This document shows, piece by piece, positions 35,816 to 45,859 of a stretch of 64,000 nt of DNA. The stretch's first letter is position 1, and every line of letters starts with the position of its first letter. The notes under the pieces are model-generated. The model was not told the DNA's origin. It ran no database searches and saw only the letters and a list, made by a program, of their open reading frames with translations. The position numbers and the translations under genes are program-made. Origin of the DNA: Geodermatophilus dictyosporus (GTDB lineage Bacteria > Actinomycetota > Actinomycetes > Mycobacteriales > Geodermatophilaceae); assembly GCF_900115505.1 (NCBI RefSeq), contig NZ_FOWQ01000005.1:186001-250000 (forward strand), given 5' to 3'.

Positions 35816-35818
35816 CGT

Positions 35819-36121
35819 TCAGGCGGCGCAGTCGCGGCAGTACAGCTGGTCGCCCTTGGTGGCGGCCAGCCGGCTGCGGTGCTGCACCAGGAAGCAGCGC
35901 GAGCAGGTGAACTCGTCCTCCTGCTTGGGCAGCACGCGGACGGTCAGCTCCTCGTTGGACAGGTCCGCGCCGGGCAGCTCGAGGCTCTCGTTGAAGTCGG
36001 TCTCGTCGACGTCGACCGAGGCGGACTGGGCCTCGGCACGCCGCGCCTTGAGCTCCTCGAGGGAGTCCTCGCCGAGCTCGTCGGCCTCGTTGCGGCGCGG
36101 GGCGTCGTAGTCGGTGGCCAT
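35819..36121 (-). CDS. DUF4193 zinc-ribbon protein
   Basis: 100-residue DUF4193 protein (Rv2699c position). The acidic N-terminal half (ATDYDAPRRNEADELGEDSL) leads to a zinc ribbon EFTCSRCFLVQHRSRLA and YCRDCAA. GGAGGAGGGG precedes ATG 36121. Function unknown; usually highly conserved and near sigA. Confidence 0.95.
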   Translation of the reverse strand: MATDYDAPRRNEADELGEDSLEELKARRAEAQSASVDVDETDFNESLELPGADLSNEELTVRVLPKQEDEFTCSRCFLVQHRSRLAATKGDQLYCRDCAA

Positions 36122-36418
36122 GGGGTGTGCCCCTCCTCCGGGGTTCTCGCGGGCGGAACGCGCCCGCATCGTGCGACGGTGACGGGGAACGCCACCGTCC
36201 GGTCCGGCCGCCGGGGCGGCCGTGGGTTCCGGGACCGGCGCCCGCTCCCGCCGACTCCCGGGAGTCGGCCCGGTGCGGGACCGGCAGCCCCCCAACGCCG
36301 TGCGGTCCCGGTTTGTGCCCGCCCGCGCGCGGGAGACACGAGGAGTCGCGGCGGGCTCAGCGACGGGGTCCGGACGGGCCGGTGGGGAGGCGGAGTGCCG
36401 GAGGTTACCCTGCGGCCC

Positions 36419-37465
36419 GTGTCGAGTCCCGTGGGTGCCGATCCCACCGTCGTCGGCCCGTACCTCGCCTCCGTCCTGGGCGACGACCGATGGCGCGAGG
36501 TGACCGTCGAGCTGATCGCGGCGGGCATGTCGAACCTCACCTATGTGGTGACGCCGTCCGGGGGGACGCCGGAGGAGTCGGTGATCCTGCGCCGTCCGCC
36601 GACGGGTGCGGTGCTGGCCACGGCGCACGACATGGCCCGGGAGCACCGCGTGATCAGCGCGCTGGGCCCGACCGCCGTCCCGGTGCCGCGCACGCTGCAC
36701 CTGTGCACCGACACCGACGTCCTCGGGGCGCCGTTCTACGTGATGGAGCGGGTGTTCGGCCTGCACGTCGTCGACCGCATCCCGGCGGGGTACGCCGACG
36801 AGCCGGCCCGGCGCCGGGCGATCGGCGAGGGGCTGGTCGACGTCCTGGCCGACCTGCACGCCGTCGACCCCCAGGCCGTGGGGCTCGGCGACTTCGGCCG
36901 GCCGGAGGGCTTCATGGCCCGGCAGGTGCGCCGGTGGACCCAGCAGTGGGAGGCCACCCGGGACCGCGACCGGCCCGGCCTCGACGCCCTCGCCGCCCGG
37001 CTGGCCGAGACCGTCCCGGCCGGCCAGCGGACCGGGATCGTGCACGGCGACTTCCGGCTGGACAACTGCCTGCTCGACCCGGACCGGCCCGGTGGCGTCC
37101 GCGCGGTCCTGGACTGGGAGATGTCGACGCTGGGCGACCCGCTGGCCGACCTCGGCATGCTGCACGTCTACTGGCCGCAGGCCGGTGAGCCCAGCGTCGC
37201 CGGGCAGAGCACGGTGACCGCGCTCGAGGGCTTCCCCACCCGCGCCGAGGTCGCGGCGCGCTACGCCGAGCGCAGCGGCCTCGACCTGGCCGACCTGAAC
37301 TGGTACGTCGGGTTCGCCTACTTCAAGTTCGCCGCGATCGTGGCCGGCATCGTCGCCCGCTCGGCCGCCGGCGCGATGGCCGGCAAGGACACCTCCGGGT
37401 ACGCCGACCGGATCGACCCGTGCGTCGAGCGGGGACGCGCCGCACTCGACGACGGTGTCCTCTGA
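36419..37465 (+). CDS. Phosphotransferase family protein (APH/ACAD10-like)
   Basis: 348-residue aminoglycoside-phosphotransferase-fold kinase of the ACAD10/11 N-terminal type, often associated with acyl-CoA metabolism. ATP and catalytic motifs are VILRRPPTG, GIVHGDFRLDNCLLD (catalytic Asp) and LDWEMSTLGDPLADLG (metal-binding). GTG 36419 is chosen; GTG 36431 is possible. It is a plus-strand gene between DUF4193 and cei and is absent there in M. tuberculosis. Substrate unknown; resistance function is not suggested. Confidence 0.88.
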   Translation: MSSPVGADPTVVGPYLASVLGDDRWREVTVELIAAGMSNLTYVVTPSGGTPEESVILRRPPTGAVLATAHDMAREHRVISALGPTAVPVPRTLHLCTDTDVLGAPFYVMERVFGLHVVDRIPAGYADEPARRRAIGEGLVDVLADLHAVDPQAVGLGDFGRPEGFMARQVRRWTQQWEATRDRDRPGLDALAARLAETVPAGQRTGIVHGDFRLDNCLLDPDRPGGVRAVLDWEMSTLGDPLADLGMLHVYWPQAGEPSVAGQSTVTALEGFPTRAEVAARYAERSGLDLADLNWYVGFAYFKFAAIVAGIVARSAAGAMAGKDTSGYADRIDPCVERGRAALDDGVL

Positions 37466-37535
37466 GCCCCGGGGCCGACCGTAGGATCCGCGCGACCCGG
37501 CGAGCGCTGCCGGGCCGCCGGCGAGGAGGACGACC

Positions 37536-38072
37536 GTGAGCGTGGCAACCGAGACGCCCCCGGTGCGCCCCCGCAAGGACCGCCGGCTGATCCCGCCGCT
37601 GGTCTTCCTGCTCGTCCTGGCCCTCGCCGCCCTCGGCGTGTGGTGGAAGGTGCTCTCCGACGCCAGCGCCCGGGAGGAGGCCGCCGACGCCGCCTGCGCG
37701 ACCGCCGAGGCCGCCCCGCCGTCCCTGGACCCCTCGACGGTGGCCGTGCGCGTCTTCAACGCCACCGACACCGCGGGCCTGGCCCAGACGGTGGCCGCCG
37801 AGCTGCAGCAGCGCGGCTTCGTCGTCGAGGAGATCGCCAACGACTCCAGCGACCGCGAGGTGACCGGCCCCGGTGAGGTGCGCCACGGCCCGGCCGGCGG
37901 CGACGCGGCCGCCTACCTGGGGCTGTTCCTCCCCGGCGCCGGCAGCTACCAGGACACCCGGGCCGACGCGCGCGTCGACCTGGTGATCGGTCCGGAGTTC
38001 GACCGGCTGGCCTCGCCCGAGGAGGTCGCGGCCACCCTCACACCCATCGCCAGCGCCGAGGCGGCCTGCTAG
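37536..38072 (+). CDS. cei: Envelope integrity protein Cei (LytR_C domain)
   Basis: 178 residues, Rv2700 homologue. A short cytosolic N-terminus with basic residues, one transmembrane helix (LIPPLVFLLVLALAALGVWW, about 21-40), then an extracytoplasmic LytR_C domain (VAVRVFNATDTAGLAQTVAA, VDLVIGPEFDRLA). GAGGAGG lies 7 nt before GTG 37536. In mycobacteria it supports cell-envelope integrity. Confidence 0.92.
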   Translation: MSVATETPPVRPRKDRRLIPPLVFLLVLALAALGVWWKVLSDASAREEAADAACATAEAAPPSLDPSTVAVRVFNATDTAGLAQTVAAELQQRGFVVEEIANDSSDREVTGPGEVRHGPAGGDAAAYLGLFLPGAGSYQDTRADARVDLVIGPEFDRLASPEEVAATLTPIASAEAAC

Positions 38073-38074
38073 CG

Positions 38075-38100
38075 GCGCCTCGCGGAGGCGAGGGGGTCCT
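38075..38100 (-). repeat. Stop-proximal palindromic element, short copy I
   Basis: CGCCTC (38076-38081) and GAGGCG (38085-38090) with a 3-nt loop, followed by AGGGGGTCCT that abuts the suhB stop. It shares GGCGAGGGGGTCCT with copy E but lacks the conserved centre, so it appears to be a deletion derivative. Confidence 0.6.
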
Positions 38101-38913
38101 TCACGGGTGCAGCCGGTCGAGGAGGGCGAGGAACGGCTCGGCGACCGTCTCGGGGACGGCGACGGCCATCGGCGCGGCGAAGGGCCGGCCGGGCAGGCCG
38201 GTGACGACCAGCCCCGCCTCGGCGGCCACCAGGGCGCCGGCCGCGTGGTCCCACGGCTTGAGGTCGAGCTCGTAGTAGGCGTCCACCCGCCCGGCGGCCA
38301 CCGAGCACAGGTCGAGCGACGCGCAGCCCTGGCGGCGGATGTCGCGCACCTCGGTCAGCAGCGCGGCGACGACGGCGCCCTGCGCGCGGCGCTGCTCCAC
38401 CCGGTAGCCGAAGCCGGTGGCCACCAGCGTCTGCCCGAGGGAGTCCGGCCGGTTCCCGGACAGCCGCACGGGCTCCGGCTCGGCCGGCGTCGAGAGGAAC
38501 GCCCCGCCGCCGGCGGTCGCGGTGAACAGCTCCCCGGTGGGCACGTCGAGCACCGCACCGGCCACGGTGGCGCCGTCGACCTGGGCGGCGATCGAGACGG
38601 CGTAGCCGCGCAACCCGTAGAGGAAGTTGACCGTCCCGTCGATCGGGTCGACCACCCACCGCACGCCGCTGGTGCCCTGCCGGTCGGCGCCCTCCTCGCC
38701 GAGCAGCCCGTCGTCGGGCCGCGCCGCGAGCAGCCGGCTGGTGATCAGCTGCTCGGCGGCGGTGTCGACGGCGGTGACGACGTCGGTCGGGCTGGACTTG
38801 ACGTCGACGGCGGCGGCCGCCGACCCGCGCTCGCGGGTGATCAGCGCGGCCGCCTCCCGGGCGGTGTAGACCGCGAGGTCGAGCAGGACGGCGGGCGGGG
38901 GCGCGGCACTCAC
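38101..38913 (-). CDS. suhB: Inositol monophosphatase family protein
   Basis: 270-residue Mg-dependent phosphatase. Metal ligands are in LLGEEG, DPIDGTVNFLYG and KPWDHAAG. GTG 38913 gives the expected length. Homologue of Rv2701c SuhB, likely producing myo-inositol for phosphatidylinositol and mycothiol, though related enzymes act on other sugar phosphates. Diverges from ppgK. Confidence 0.93.
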   Translation of the reverse strand: MSAAPPPAVLLDLAVYTAREAAALITRERGSAAAAVDVKSSPTDVVTAVDTAAEQLITSRLLAARPDDGLLGEEGADRQGTSGVRWVVDPIDGTVNFLYGLRGYAVSIAAQVDGATVAGAVLDVPTGELFTATAGGGAFLSTPAEPEPVRLSGNRPDSLGQTLVATGFGYRVEQRRAQGAVVAALLTEVRDIRRQGCASLDLCSVAAGRVDAYYELDLKPWDHAAGALVAAEAGLVVTGLPGRPFAAPMAVAVPETVAEPFLALLDRLHP

Positions 38914-38965
38914 CCGGGCGATCCTGCCCGAGCGGCCACACCACCGTGCGGCGCCGGTCACTAGG

Positions 38966-39721
38966 GTGACCGCCGTGCAGCAGGGCTTCGGGGTGGACAT
39001 CGGTGGCAGCGGCATCAAGGGCGGCCTGGTCGACCTCGCGCAGGGCGCGCTCGTCGGCGAGCGGTTGCGGGTGGAGACGCCGCGGCCCTCGACGCCGGAG
39101 GCGGTCTACCGGGAGGTCGCCGGGATCGTGGCGTCCTTCGGCTGGACCGGCCGGATCGGCGTCACCTACCCCGGCGTGATGAAGCGCGGCGTCGCCTACA
39201 CCGCCGCGAACATGGACCCGGGCTGGATCGGCACCGACGTCGACGCCGGGATGACCGCGCTGGTCCCCGGCACCGTCGAGACGCTCAACGACGCCGACGC
39301 CGCCGGGCTGGCCGAGATGCGCTACGGCGCCGGCCGCGACCGCCGCGGCGTGGTGCTCATGCTCACCTTCGGCACCGGCATCGGCAGCGCCCTGTTCGTC
39401 GACGGGCACCTGGTGCCCAACACCGAGTTCGGCCACATCCAGGTCGACAGCGAGGACGGCGAGAAGCGGGCATCGGCGGCGGCCAAGGACCGGGAGGACC
39501 TCAGCTACCCCCAGTGGGCCAAGCGGGTCGACCGCTACCTCGACGTCCTCGAGAACGGGCTGTGGCCCGACCTGATCATCGTCGGCGGCGGCGTGAGCAA
39601 GAAGGCGCACAAGTGGGTGCCACTGCTGACCACCCGCACGGAGGTCGTGCCGGCGCAGCTGCTCAACGACGCGGGCATCGTCGGGGCGGCACTCACCGCC
39701 GCCGAGCGCATCGACCACTGA
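38966..39721 (+). CDS. ppgK: Polyphosphate glucokinase
   Basis: 251-residue ROK-fold kinase using polyphosphate (or ATP) to phosphorylate glucose. [31 protein letters not shown] and [20 protein letters not shown] (the region typical of PPGK rather than ATP-glucokinases) are present. GTG 38966 or GTG 38975 may be the start. Rv2702 homologue. A nested pair of palindromic elements follows 2 nt after the stop. Confidence 0.96.
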   Translation: MTAVQQGFGVDIGGSGIKGGLVDLAQGALVGERLRVETPRPSTPEAVYREVAGIVASFGWTGRIGVTYPGVMKRGVAYTAANMDPGWIGTDVDAGMTALVPGTVETLNDADAAGLAEMRYGAGRDRRGVVLMLTFGTGIGSALFVDGHLVPNTEFGHIQVDSEDGEKRASAAAKDREDLSYPQWAKRVDRYLDVLENGLWPDLIIVGGGVSKKAHKWVPLLTTRTEVVPAQLLNDAGIVGAALTAAERIDH

Positions 39722-39723
39722 GG

Positions 39724-39838
39724 AAGGACCCCTCCGCCCCCCGGGAAGGACCTCCCTGCCCCCCACCGCTCGCAGGCTCGCGGCGGGCCCCTGCAGGAAG
39801 GCCGGCAAACGCTCGGCGCGGGCCCCTGCGGAGGGGCC
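39724..39838 (+). repeat. Palindromic element, outer copy F' interrupted by copy F
   Basis: Outer arms GGACCCCTCCG (39726-39736) and CGGAGGGGCC (39829-39838). Its centre retains CGCTCGGCGCGGG of the CGCC/GGCG subtype on the right side, but the left half of the centre is replaced by a complete second element (39746-39803). Confidence 0.75.
39746..39803 (+). repeat. Stop-proximal palindromic element, copy F (nested)
   Basis: Arms GGACCTCCCTGC (39748-39759) and GCAGGAAGGCC (39793-39803), inner CCGC/GCGG type with the conserved CTCGCAGGCTCGCGG loop region. It is in plus orientation, matching the upstream plus-strand ppgK, opposite to the copies behind minus-strand genes. Confidence 0.85.
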
Positions 39839-39927
39839 GGTCACGGCTGCTCCTGCCACTCGGGGCGTCGGTCACCCCTCGGAGGGAGCGGCTGACCTGG
39901 GGTGGTGTGGCGCCCCCTCCGGGCGAG

Positions 39928-39972
39928 CACCGCCGCGATGGCGGTGGTCACACTCCGCTCCGCCGCTACAAT
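39928..39972 (+). promoter_or_regulatory. Putative sigA promoter with overlapping inverted repeat
   Basis: TACAAT (39967-39972) is a good -10 box; TGGTCA (39945-39950) 16 nt upstream is a plausible -35. CACCGCC (39928-39934) and GGCGGTG (39940-39946) form a 7-bp inverted repeat overlapping the -35. The transcript leader to GTG 40142 would be about 160 nt. Confidence 0.5.
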
Positions 39973-40141
39973 GAAAGAGCCCCAGCCCGTCGCCACCCAG
40001 CCGGGAGTCATCCCCCGCCCGCGCCGCGGTCAAACACCGCGCCGGTCCGGTGGCACTCCCCGCTCCGTGGTCACTGACCGGGGCCGCTGCCCGGAGCTCC
40101 ACCCGCTCCCGGGGACGCACCCAGCACGGGAAGGAACCTGA

Positions 40142-41497
<1,356 letters not shown>

Positions 41498-41514
41498 GGC
41501 CGTTCCAGCACGTC
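41498..41514 (+). repeat. Tail remnant of the palindromic element behind sigA
   Basis: GGCCGTTCCAGCACGTC begins with the first base after the sigA TAG. It is the exact reverse complement of the distal flank of copy E (35747-35763). The hairpin part is absent, so this may be a deletion product or a shared ancestral 3' sequence. Confidence 0.5.
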
Positions 41515-41520
41515 GCCGAG

Positions 41521-41550
41521 ACGGCTCCCGACCTCCGGGTCGGGAGCCGT
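41521..41550 (+). terminator. sigA terminator
   Basis: ACGGCTCCCGACC (41521-41533) and GGTCGGGAGCCGT (41538-41550) form a perfect 13-bp stem with a TCCG tetraloop, followed by TCTCGT. Confidence 0.88.
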
Positions 41551-41932
41551 TCTCGTCGTGCGTGTGGCCGCCGTGTCGCGGGCGGGTGTCGTCCCGGTCG
41601 CGCTGAGGTCACGATCTCACCCGCCCGGGCGGGCGGGGCGGTGTACGAGGGCCCCGGCCGGGTAGACGGCGTAGCGTGGAGGACGTCGAGACAGCAGCGG
41701 ACCCACGAGCCGGAGACCTGCCGGCGCACGGAACGACCAGCACCACCCAGACAGACCGGCACGACCCAGTGACGTCCCTGCTGACCCCCACCCACCCGTC
41801 CCACCGGCCACCCGCTCCCCATCACGGGCGAGTCGGCCGACGGATCGGGAGGATCGGGAACACAGGGGCTCATCCTGGCGCTGTGCAGGAGGCCGATCCG
41901 CAGCCGCGGGTCCGTGCGGTAGAGAGCGAGTG
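41551..41932 (+). other. Intergenic stretch between sigA and the DUF7455 gene
   Basis: About 380 bases without a convincing gene. It contains the palindrome CCCGCCC/GGGCGGG at 41620-41633. A GTG-started frame from 41676 runs 85 codons and ends in a TGATG overlap with the next gene, but its composition (Thr/His/Pro-rich) is not protein-like. It may be a long leader. Confidence 0.4.
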
Positions 41933-42157
41933 ATGACCCAGATGACCCAGACGCTGACGACGACCCCCGCCGCCGACGACCTGGTCGTGCCCTTTCACTG
42001 CGACCGGTGCGGCGCACTGGCCAAGGTGCGTGTCGTGCTCGCCAGCGGTAGCGACCTCGTCTTCTGCGGGCACCACGCTCGCGAGTACGAGTCCAAGCTC
42101 CGCGACATCGCCGTCGACATCATCGAGACGGACGGCGAGCAGCACCTCGCCCGCTGA
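41933..42157 (+). CDS. DUF7455 small zinc-ribbon protein
   Basis: 74 residues. A Thr-rich start (MTQMTQTLTTTPAADDL) leads to FHCDRCGALAKVRVVLASG and LVFCGHHAREYESKLR, a CxxC...CxxH zinc site. Proteins of this form sit behind sigA in many actinobacteria. ATG 41933 follows GAGAGCGAG; GTG 41930 is also possible. Function unknown. Confidence 0.88.
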   Translation: MTQMTQTLTTTPAADDLVVPFHCDRCGALAKVRVVLASGSDLVFCGHHAREYESKLRDIAVDIIETDGEQHLAR

Positions 42158-42183
42158 GAGAGGCGCTATCGTCGCTCCCTGCG

Positions 42184-44628
42184 ATGAAGCCCTCACCCGA
42201 CGACGCCGCCGGCGTCCCCGTTCCGCCTGAGGCGGACGGGGGCCCGGCGGCTCCGTCGTTGTCGGGGACCCCCGGTCGACACGAGGACCCCGAGATGCCG
42301 CAGCACCCCACTCCCCACGCGCCCGCCGCGGACGCCGCCACGCCCGGCGAGCTGTCCGACGACACCCGTCCGGTCCCCCGCGACCGGGGTCCCCTCGGTC
42401 CCGACGCGCCGCCCCCGCCCGGGGTCCCGGCCGCGCCGCCCGCGGCCACCGCACCCGGGGCCGACACGCCCGGGGTGACCCCACCCGCCGCGGCGGCATC
42501 CGCAGGCGCCCCCGTCGCCGAGGCGCCACAGCCGGCTCCTGCGGCCGACGGACCGGCTCCGGCGGACGAGCCTCCCGCGCCGGCACCCGACCCGGTCCAC
42601 GACACGGTGGCGCTCCCCGACGGCCCCGTGGGCGCCTCGCCGACCGAGCCGGTCCCCACGGACGCGACGGCGCGCCTCGACCCGGCCGGTGCGCCGCCGC
42701 CGGCGCCGGCCGCGGCACCGGTCGGGCCCCCTGCCGGGTCCTCCCCCGCCGGCTCCTCCCCTGCCACCGTGCCGCCGCCGAGCACCCCCGCGGCCCCCCC
42801 GCCGGCCGGCGTCGGACCCCGGCGGCGCGGCTGGCGACGGCCGGCCGTCCTCGCGCCGGTGGCGGTGCTCGCCGCCCTCGGCGTGGCCTACGGGGTGGAC
42901 CTGCTGGTCGCCGGCGACGACGTGCCGCGCAACACCGTGGTGGCCGGCGTCGACATCGGCGGCCTCTCGCCCGCGGCCGCGGCCGACCGCCTCCAGGAGG
43001 ACCTGGCGCCGCGGGTGGCCGCCGACCACGTCGTCGTGGCCGACGACGTGGAGACCACCCTCTCCCCCGCCACCGCCGGCATCACCCTCGACGTCGAGGG
43101 CACCGTCGACGCCGCCGACGACCAGCCGCTCGCCCCCTGGACGCGCCTGGTCTCCCTGTTCTCCGAGCGCGAGGTCACCCCGGTCATCACCGGCGAGGAA
43201 ACGTCGCTGACCGCGCAGGTCGACACCATCGCGACGCAGGTCGACCGCGTGCCGGTGGACGCGACCATCGCCGTCGAGGACACCACCGCGACGCTGGTGC
43301 AGCCGGTCGACGGCCGCACCCTCGACCGGGAGGGCGCGGCCGAGGCCATCACCGCCGCCCTCGCCTCCGGAGGGGACCCCGCCACGCCGATCGAGCTGCC
43401 GGTCGACGTCGTCCCGGTGCGGGTCGACGCCGAGGAGGCCGGGCGCGTCCTCGACGAGACGGTCACCCCGGCACTGGCCGCGCCGGTGACGGTCACCAGC
43501 CAGGACGGCGCGACCTCCGTCGACGTCCCCGTCGAGGCGATCGCCGCCTCGCTGACGTTCACCCCCGAGGACAGCGGCGAGCTCACCGTCGGCGTCGACC
43601 CGGCCGCGCTGCAGACGGCGATGGGCGAGGACTTCACCGCGTTCGGCACCCCGGCCCAGGACGCCCGCTTCGAGATCTCCGGCGACACCGTGCAGGTCGT
43701 CCCGTCGGTGGAGGGGACCGGCGTGGACCCGGCCGTGCTCTCCACGCAGCTGCTGGAGGTGCTGCCCGACCCCGCACCCCGCACGGTGACCGCCGAGCTC
43801 GGCCCGGTGCCCGCCGAGCTGACCACCGAGGAGGCCGAGGCCCTCGGCATCCGGGAGAAGGTCAGCTCGTTCACCACCACCACGGGCAACAACTCCAGCG
43901 GCACCAACATCCGCGTCGTGGCCGAGGAGGTCGACGGCGCGCTGGTGCTGCCCGGCGAGACGTTCAGCCTGAACACCCACACCGGCCCGCGCGGGGCGGC
44001 GCAGGGGTACGTGCCGGCCAACGTCATCAGCGGCGGTGAGCTCTCCACCGCGGTCGGCGGCGGCATCAGCCAGTTCGCCACCACGATGTTCAACGCGGTG
44101 TTCTTCGCCGGGCTCGAGGACGTCTACCACAAGCCGCACAGCTTCTACATCAGCCGCTACCCGGCCGGGCGCGAGGCCACGGTGTACGAGGGCCAGATCG
44201 ACCTGCAGTGGCGCAACGACACCGAGACCGGCATCTACGTCGACACCCAGTGGACGCCGGGCGCCTCGGGCGGGTCGATCACCGTCACCTTCTACGGCAC
44301 GCGCTACTACGAGGTCGAGGCGATCGAGGGGCCGCGGCGCAACGTGCGCCAGCCCGCCGTCCAGGAGAAGGTCGACGACGGCAACTGCATCCCGCAGGGC
44401 GGCGCCCAGGGCTTCGACGTCACGGTGACCCGGGTCTTCCGCGACCTGCAGAGCGGCGCGGAGCTGCGGCGGGAGTCCTTCGACACCAGCTACGCCGCCG
44501 AGGCGGTCATCCGCTGCGTGCCGGCGCAGCCGGACCCGGCCGCGCCGGCACCCGCCCCGGAGGGCGCCCCGCCGCCCGCCGCGCCGTCGGCCCCCGGTCG
44601 CCGGCCCGGGCACCGCCGGACCCGCTGA
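42184..44628 (+). CDS. VanW-family protein with peptidoglycan-binding-like domains
   Basis: 814-residue membrane-anchored envelope protein. Residues 1-215 are a cytosolic Pro/Ala/Gly-rich disordered region, then a membrane helix (RPAVLAPVAVLAALGVAYGV), then two to three PG_binding_4 repeats (GGLSPAAAADRLQEDLAP; DGRTLDREGAAEAI), then the VanW domain (FTTTTGNNSSGTNIRVVAEE, ETFSLNTHTGPRGAAQGYVP, GGGISQFATTMFNAVFFAGL) and a Pro-rich tail. The function of VanW domains is unclear. No vancomycin-resistance cluster is nearby. Confidence 0.93.
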   Translation: MKPSPDDAAGVPVPPEADGGPAAPSLSGTPGRHEDPEMPQHPTPHAPAADAATPGELSDDTRPVPRDRGPLGPDAPPPPGVPAAPPAATAPGADTPGVTPPAAAASAGAPVAEAPQPAPAADGPAPADEPPAPAPDPVHDTVALPDGPVGASPTEPVPTDATARLDPAGAPPPAPAAAPVGPPAGSSPAGSSPATVPPPSTPAAPPPAGVGPRRRGWRRPAVLAPVAVLAALGVAYGVDLLVAGDDVPRNTVVAGVDIGGLSPAAAADRLQEDLAPRVAADHVVVADDVETTLSPATAGITLDVEGTVDAADDQPLAPWTRLVSLFSEREVTPVITGEETSLTAQVDTIATQVDRVPVDATIAVEDTTATLVQPVDGRTLDREGAAEAITAALASGGDPATPIELPVDVVPVRVDAEEAGRVLDETVTPALAAPVTVTSQDGATSVDVPVEAIAASLTFTPEDSGELTVGVDPAALQTAMGEDFTAFGTPAQDARFEISGDTVQVVPSVEGTGVDPAVLSTQLLEVLPDPAPRTVTAELGPVPAELTTEEAEALGIREKVSSFTTTTGNNSSGTNIRVVAEEVDGALVLPGETFSLNTHTGPRGAAQGYVPANVISGGELSTAVGGGISQFATTMFNAVFFAGLEDVYHKPHSFYISRYPAGREATVYEGQIDLQWRNDTETGIYVDTQWTPGASGGSITVTFYGTRYYEVEAIEGPRRNVRQPAVQEKVDDGNCIPQGGAQGFDVTVTRVFRDLQSGAELRRESFDTSYAAEAVIRCVPAQPDPAAPAPAPEGAPPPAAPSAPGRRPGHRRTR

Positions 44629-44711
44629 GCTCCTCGCCCGACCGGGCGACCGTGCCCGGTGCCACCCGCGCGGCCCGGCGGGCGGCGGCGCCCGGCGTGC
44701 ACACTGGGCCG

Positions 44712-45788
44712 GTGAGCACCGTGCGGGCCGGCGGGCCGCCCCGCACGGACGGGGCGGCCGGGGAGCGCACCGACGGCTCGCCGGCCCCCGCGGGCACCGC
44801 CTCGGGGGCACGCCGCGCCGACGTCCCGCGGCCCGGGCGGCTCGACCACTGGCCGGCCGTGGTCCGCGTGCCGCTGCAGGTGCTCGGCCGCGCGGTGGCC
44901 AAGGCGTGGCAGGACCGCATCCTGGGGCTGTCCGGCGAGGCGGCGTTCTGGCAGATCCTCTCGGTGCCGCCGCTGCTGATCGCCCTGCTCGGCTCGCTCG
45001 GCTTCCTGGGCGACTGGATCGGCGCGGCATCGGTGCAGACCGTCGAGGACACCCTGGTCGACGCCTCCAGCCAGGTGCTGACCGCCGACGTCGTCGACAC
45101 GCTCGTGCGGCCCACCCTCAGCGACATCCTGACCTCGGGCCGGCTCGACGTGGTCAGCCTCGGCTTCCTGCTCACCCTGTGGGCCGGGTCGTCGGCGACG
45201 GCGACGTTCATGAACACGATCGTCATCGCCTACGACCAGCGCGACGTCCGCGGCCCGATCCGGACCCGGCTGATGGCGCTGGGGCTCTTCGTCGTGGGCC
45301 TGGTGCTCGCGGTGCTCATGCTGCCGCTGCTGGTGCTCGGGCCCGGCCTGCTCGTCGCGGTGCTGCCGCAGGACTGGCAGGACACCGCCACGGTGCTGAT
45401 CAACGCGGTGTACGTACCGCTGGTGGTCGTGGGCCTGGTGCTGGCGCTGGCGAGCTTCTACCACGTGATCCTGCCCCGGCGGCTGCCGTGGCGGCGGCAC
45501 CTGCCGGGCACGGTGCTCGCGGTGGTCTTCTTCGTGGTGGCGGCGACGGTGCTGCGGCTCTACGTCTCCGACATCCTGGTCGCCGCGCTGCCCTACGGGG
45601 CGCTGGCCACCCCGATCGCGGCGCTGCTGTTCCTGTTCTTCTTCGGGATGGCCGTGCTGCTGGGCGCCGAGCTCAACGCGGCCGTGCAGGAGCGCTGGCC
45701 CGCGCCCCTGCGCCGGCACACCCGGCGGGCCCAGCGCCGCCGGGCCGCCGAGCTGCAGGCCGAGGCCAGGCGCCTCGGCCTGCAGTGA
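44712..45788 (+). CDS. YihY/BrkB-family membrane protein
   Basis: 358-residue inner-membrane protein of the YihY/virulence factor BrkB family (once mislabelled RNase BN). About six transmembrane helices; the diagnostic LSGEAAFWQILSVPPLLIAL, WAGSSATATFMNTI and FFGMAVLLGAELNAAVQERW are present. GTG 44712 is preferred. Transport or envelope function is unproven. Convergent with DUF3039 across palindromic element G. Confidence 0.92.
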   Translation: MSTVRAGGPPRTDGAAGERTDGSPAPAGTASGARRADVPRPGRLDHWPAVVRVPLQVLGRAVAKAWQDRILGLSGEAAFWQILSVPPLLIALLGSLGFLGDWIGAASVQTVEDTLVDASSQVLTADVVDTLVRPTLSDILTSGRLDVVSLGFLLTLWAGSSATATFMNTIVIAYDQRDVRGPIRTRLMALGLFVVGLVLAVLMLPLLVLGPGLLVAVLPQDWQDTATVLINAVYVPLVVVGLVLALASFYHVILPRRLPWRRHLPGTVLAVVFFVVAATVLRLYVSDILVAALPYGALATPIAALLFLFFFGMAVLLGAELNAAVQERWPAPLRRHTRRAQRRRAAELQAEARRLGLQ

Positions 45789-45799
45789 GCGACTGGAAC

Positions 45800-45858
45800 G
45801 GCCACCCTTCAGGGGCCCCGCGCCGAGCGGAGCGAGGCGTGGGGTGAAGGGTGGTCCT
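45800..45858 (-). repeat. Stop-proximal palindromic element, copy G
   Basis: Arms GGCCACCCTTCA (45800-45811) and TGAAGGGTGGTCC (45845-45857), inner stem CCCCGCGCC (45816-45824)/GGCGTGGGG (45836-45844), the compensated CGCC/GGCG version. It ends 1 nt from the DUF3039 stop. Confidence 0.87.
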
Positions 45859-45859
45859 T

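Noticed and set aside
36419-37465. Aminoglycoside resistance kinase
   Set aside because: The fold is APH-like, but sequence details match the ACAD10-type metabolic branch and context is housekeeping.
41676-41933. 85-codon GTG frame overlapping the DUF7455 start
   Set aside because: Thr/His/Pro/Arg-rich composition, no motif, weak ribosome-binding site; more likely leader sequence.
42184-44628. VanW as evidence of vancomycin resistance
   Set aside because: The gene is alone, with no vanA/vanB/vanY-type neighbours; VanW domains are common in actinobacterial envelope proteins.
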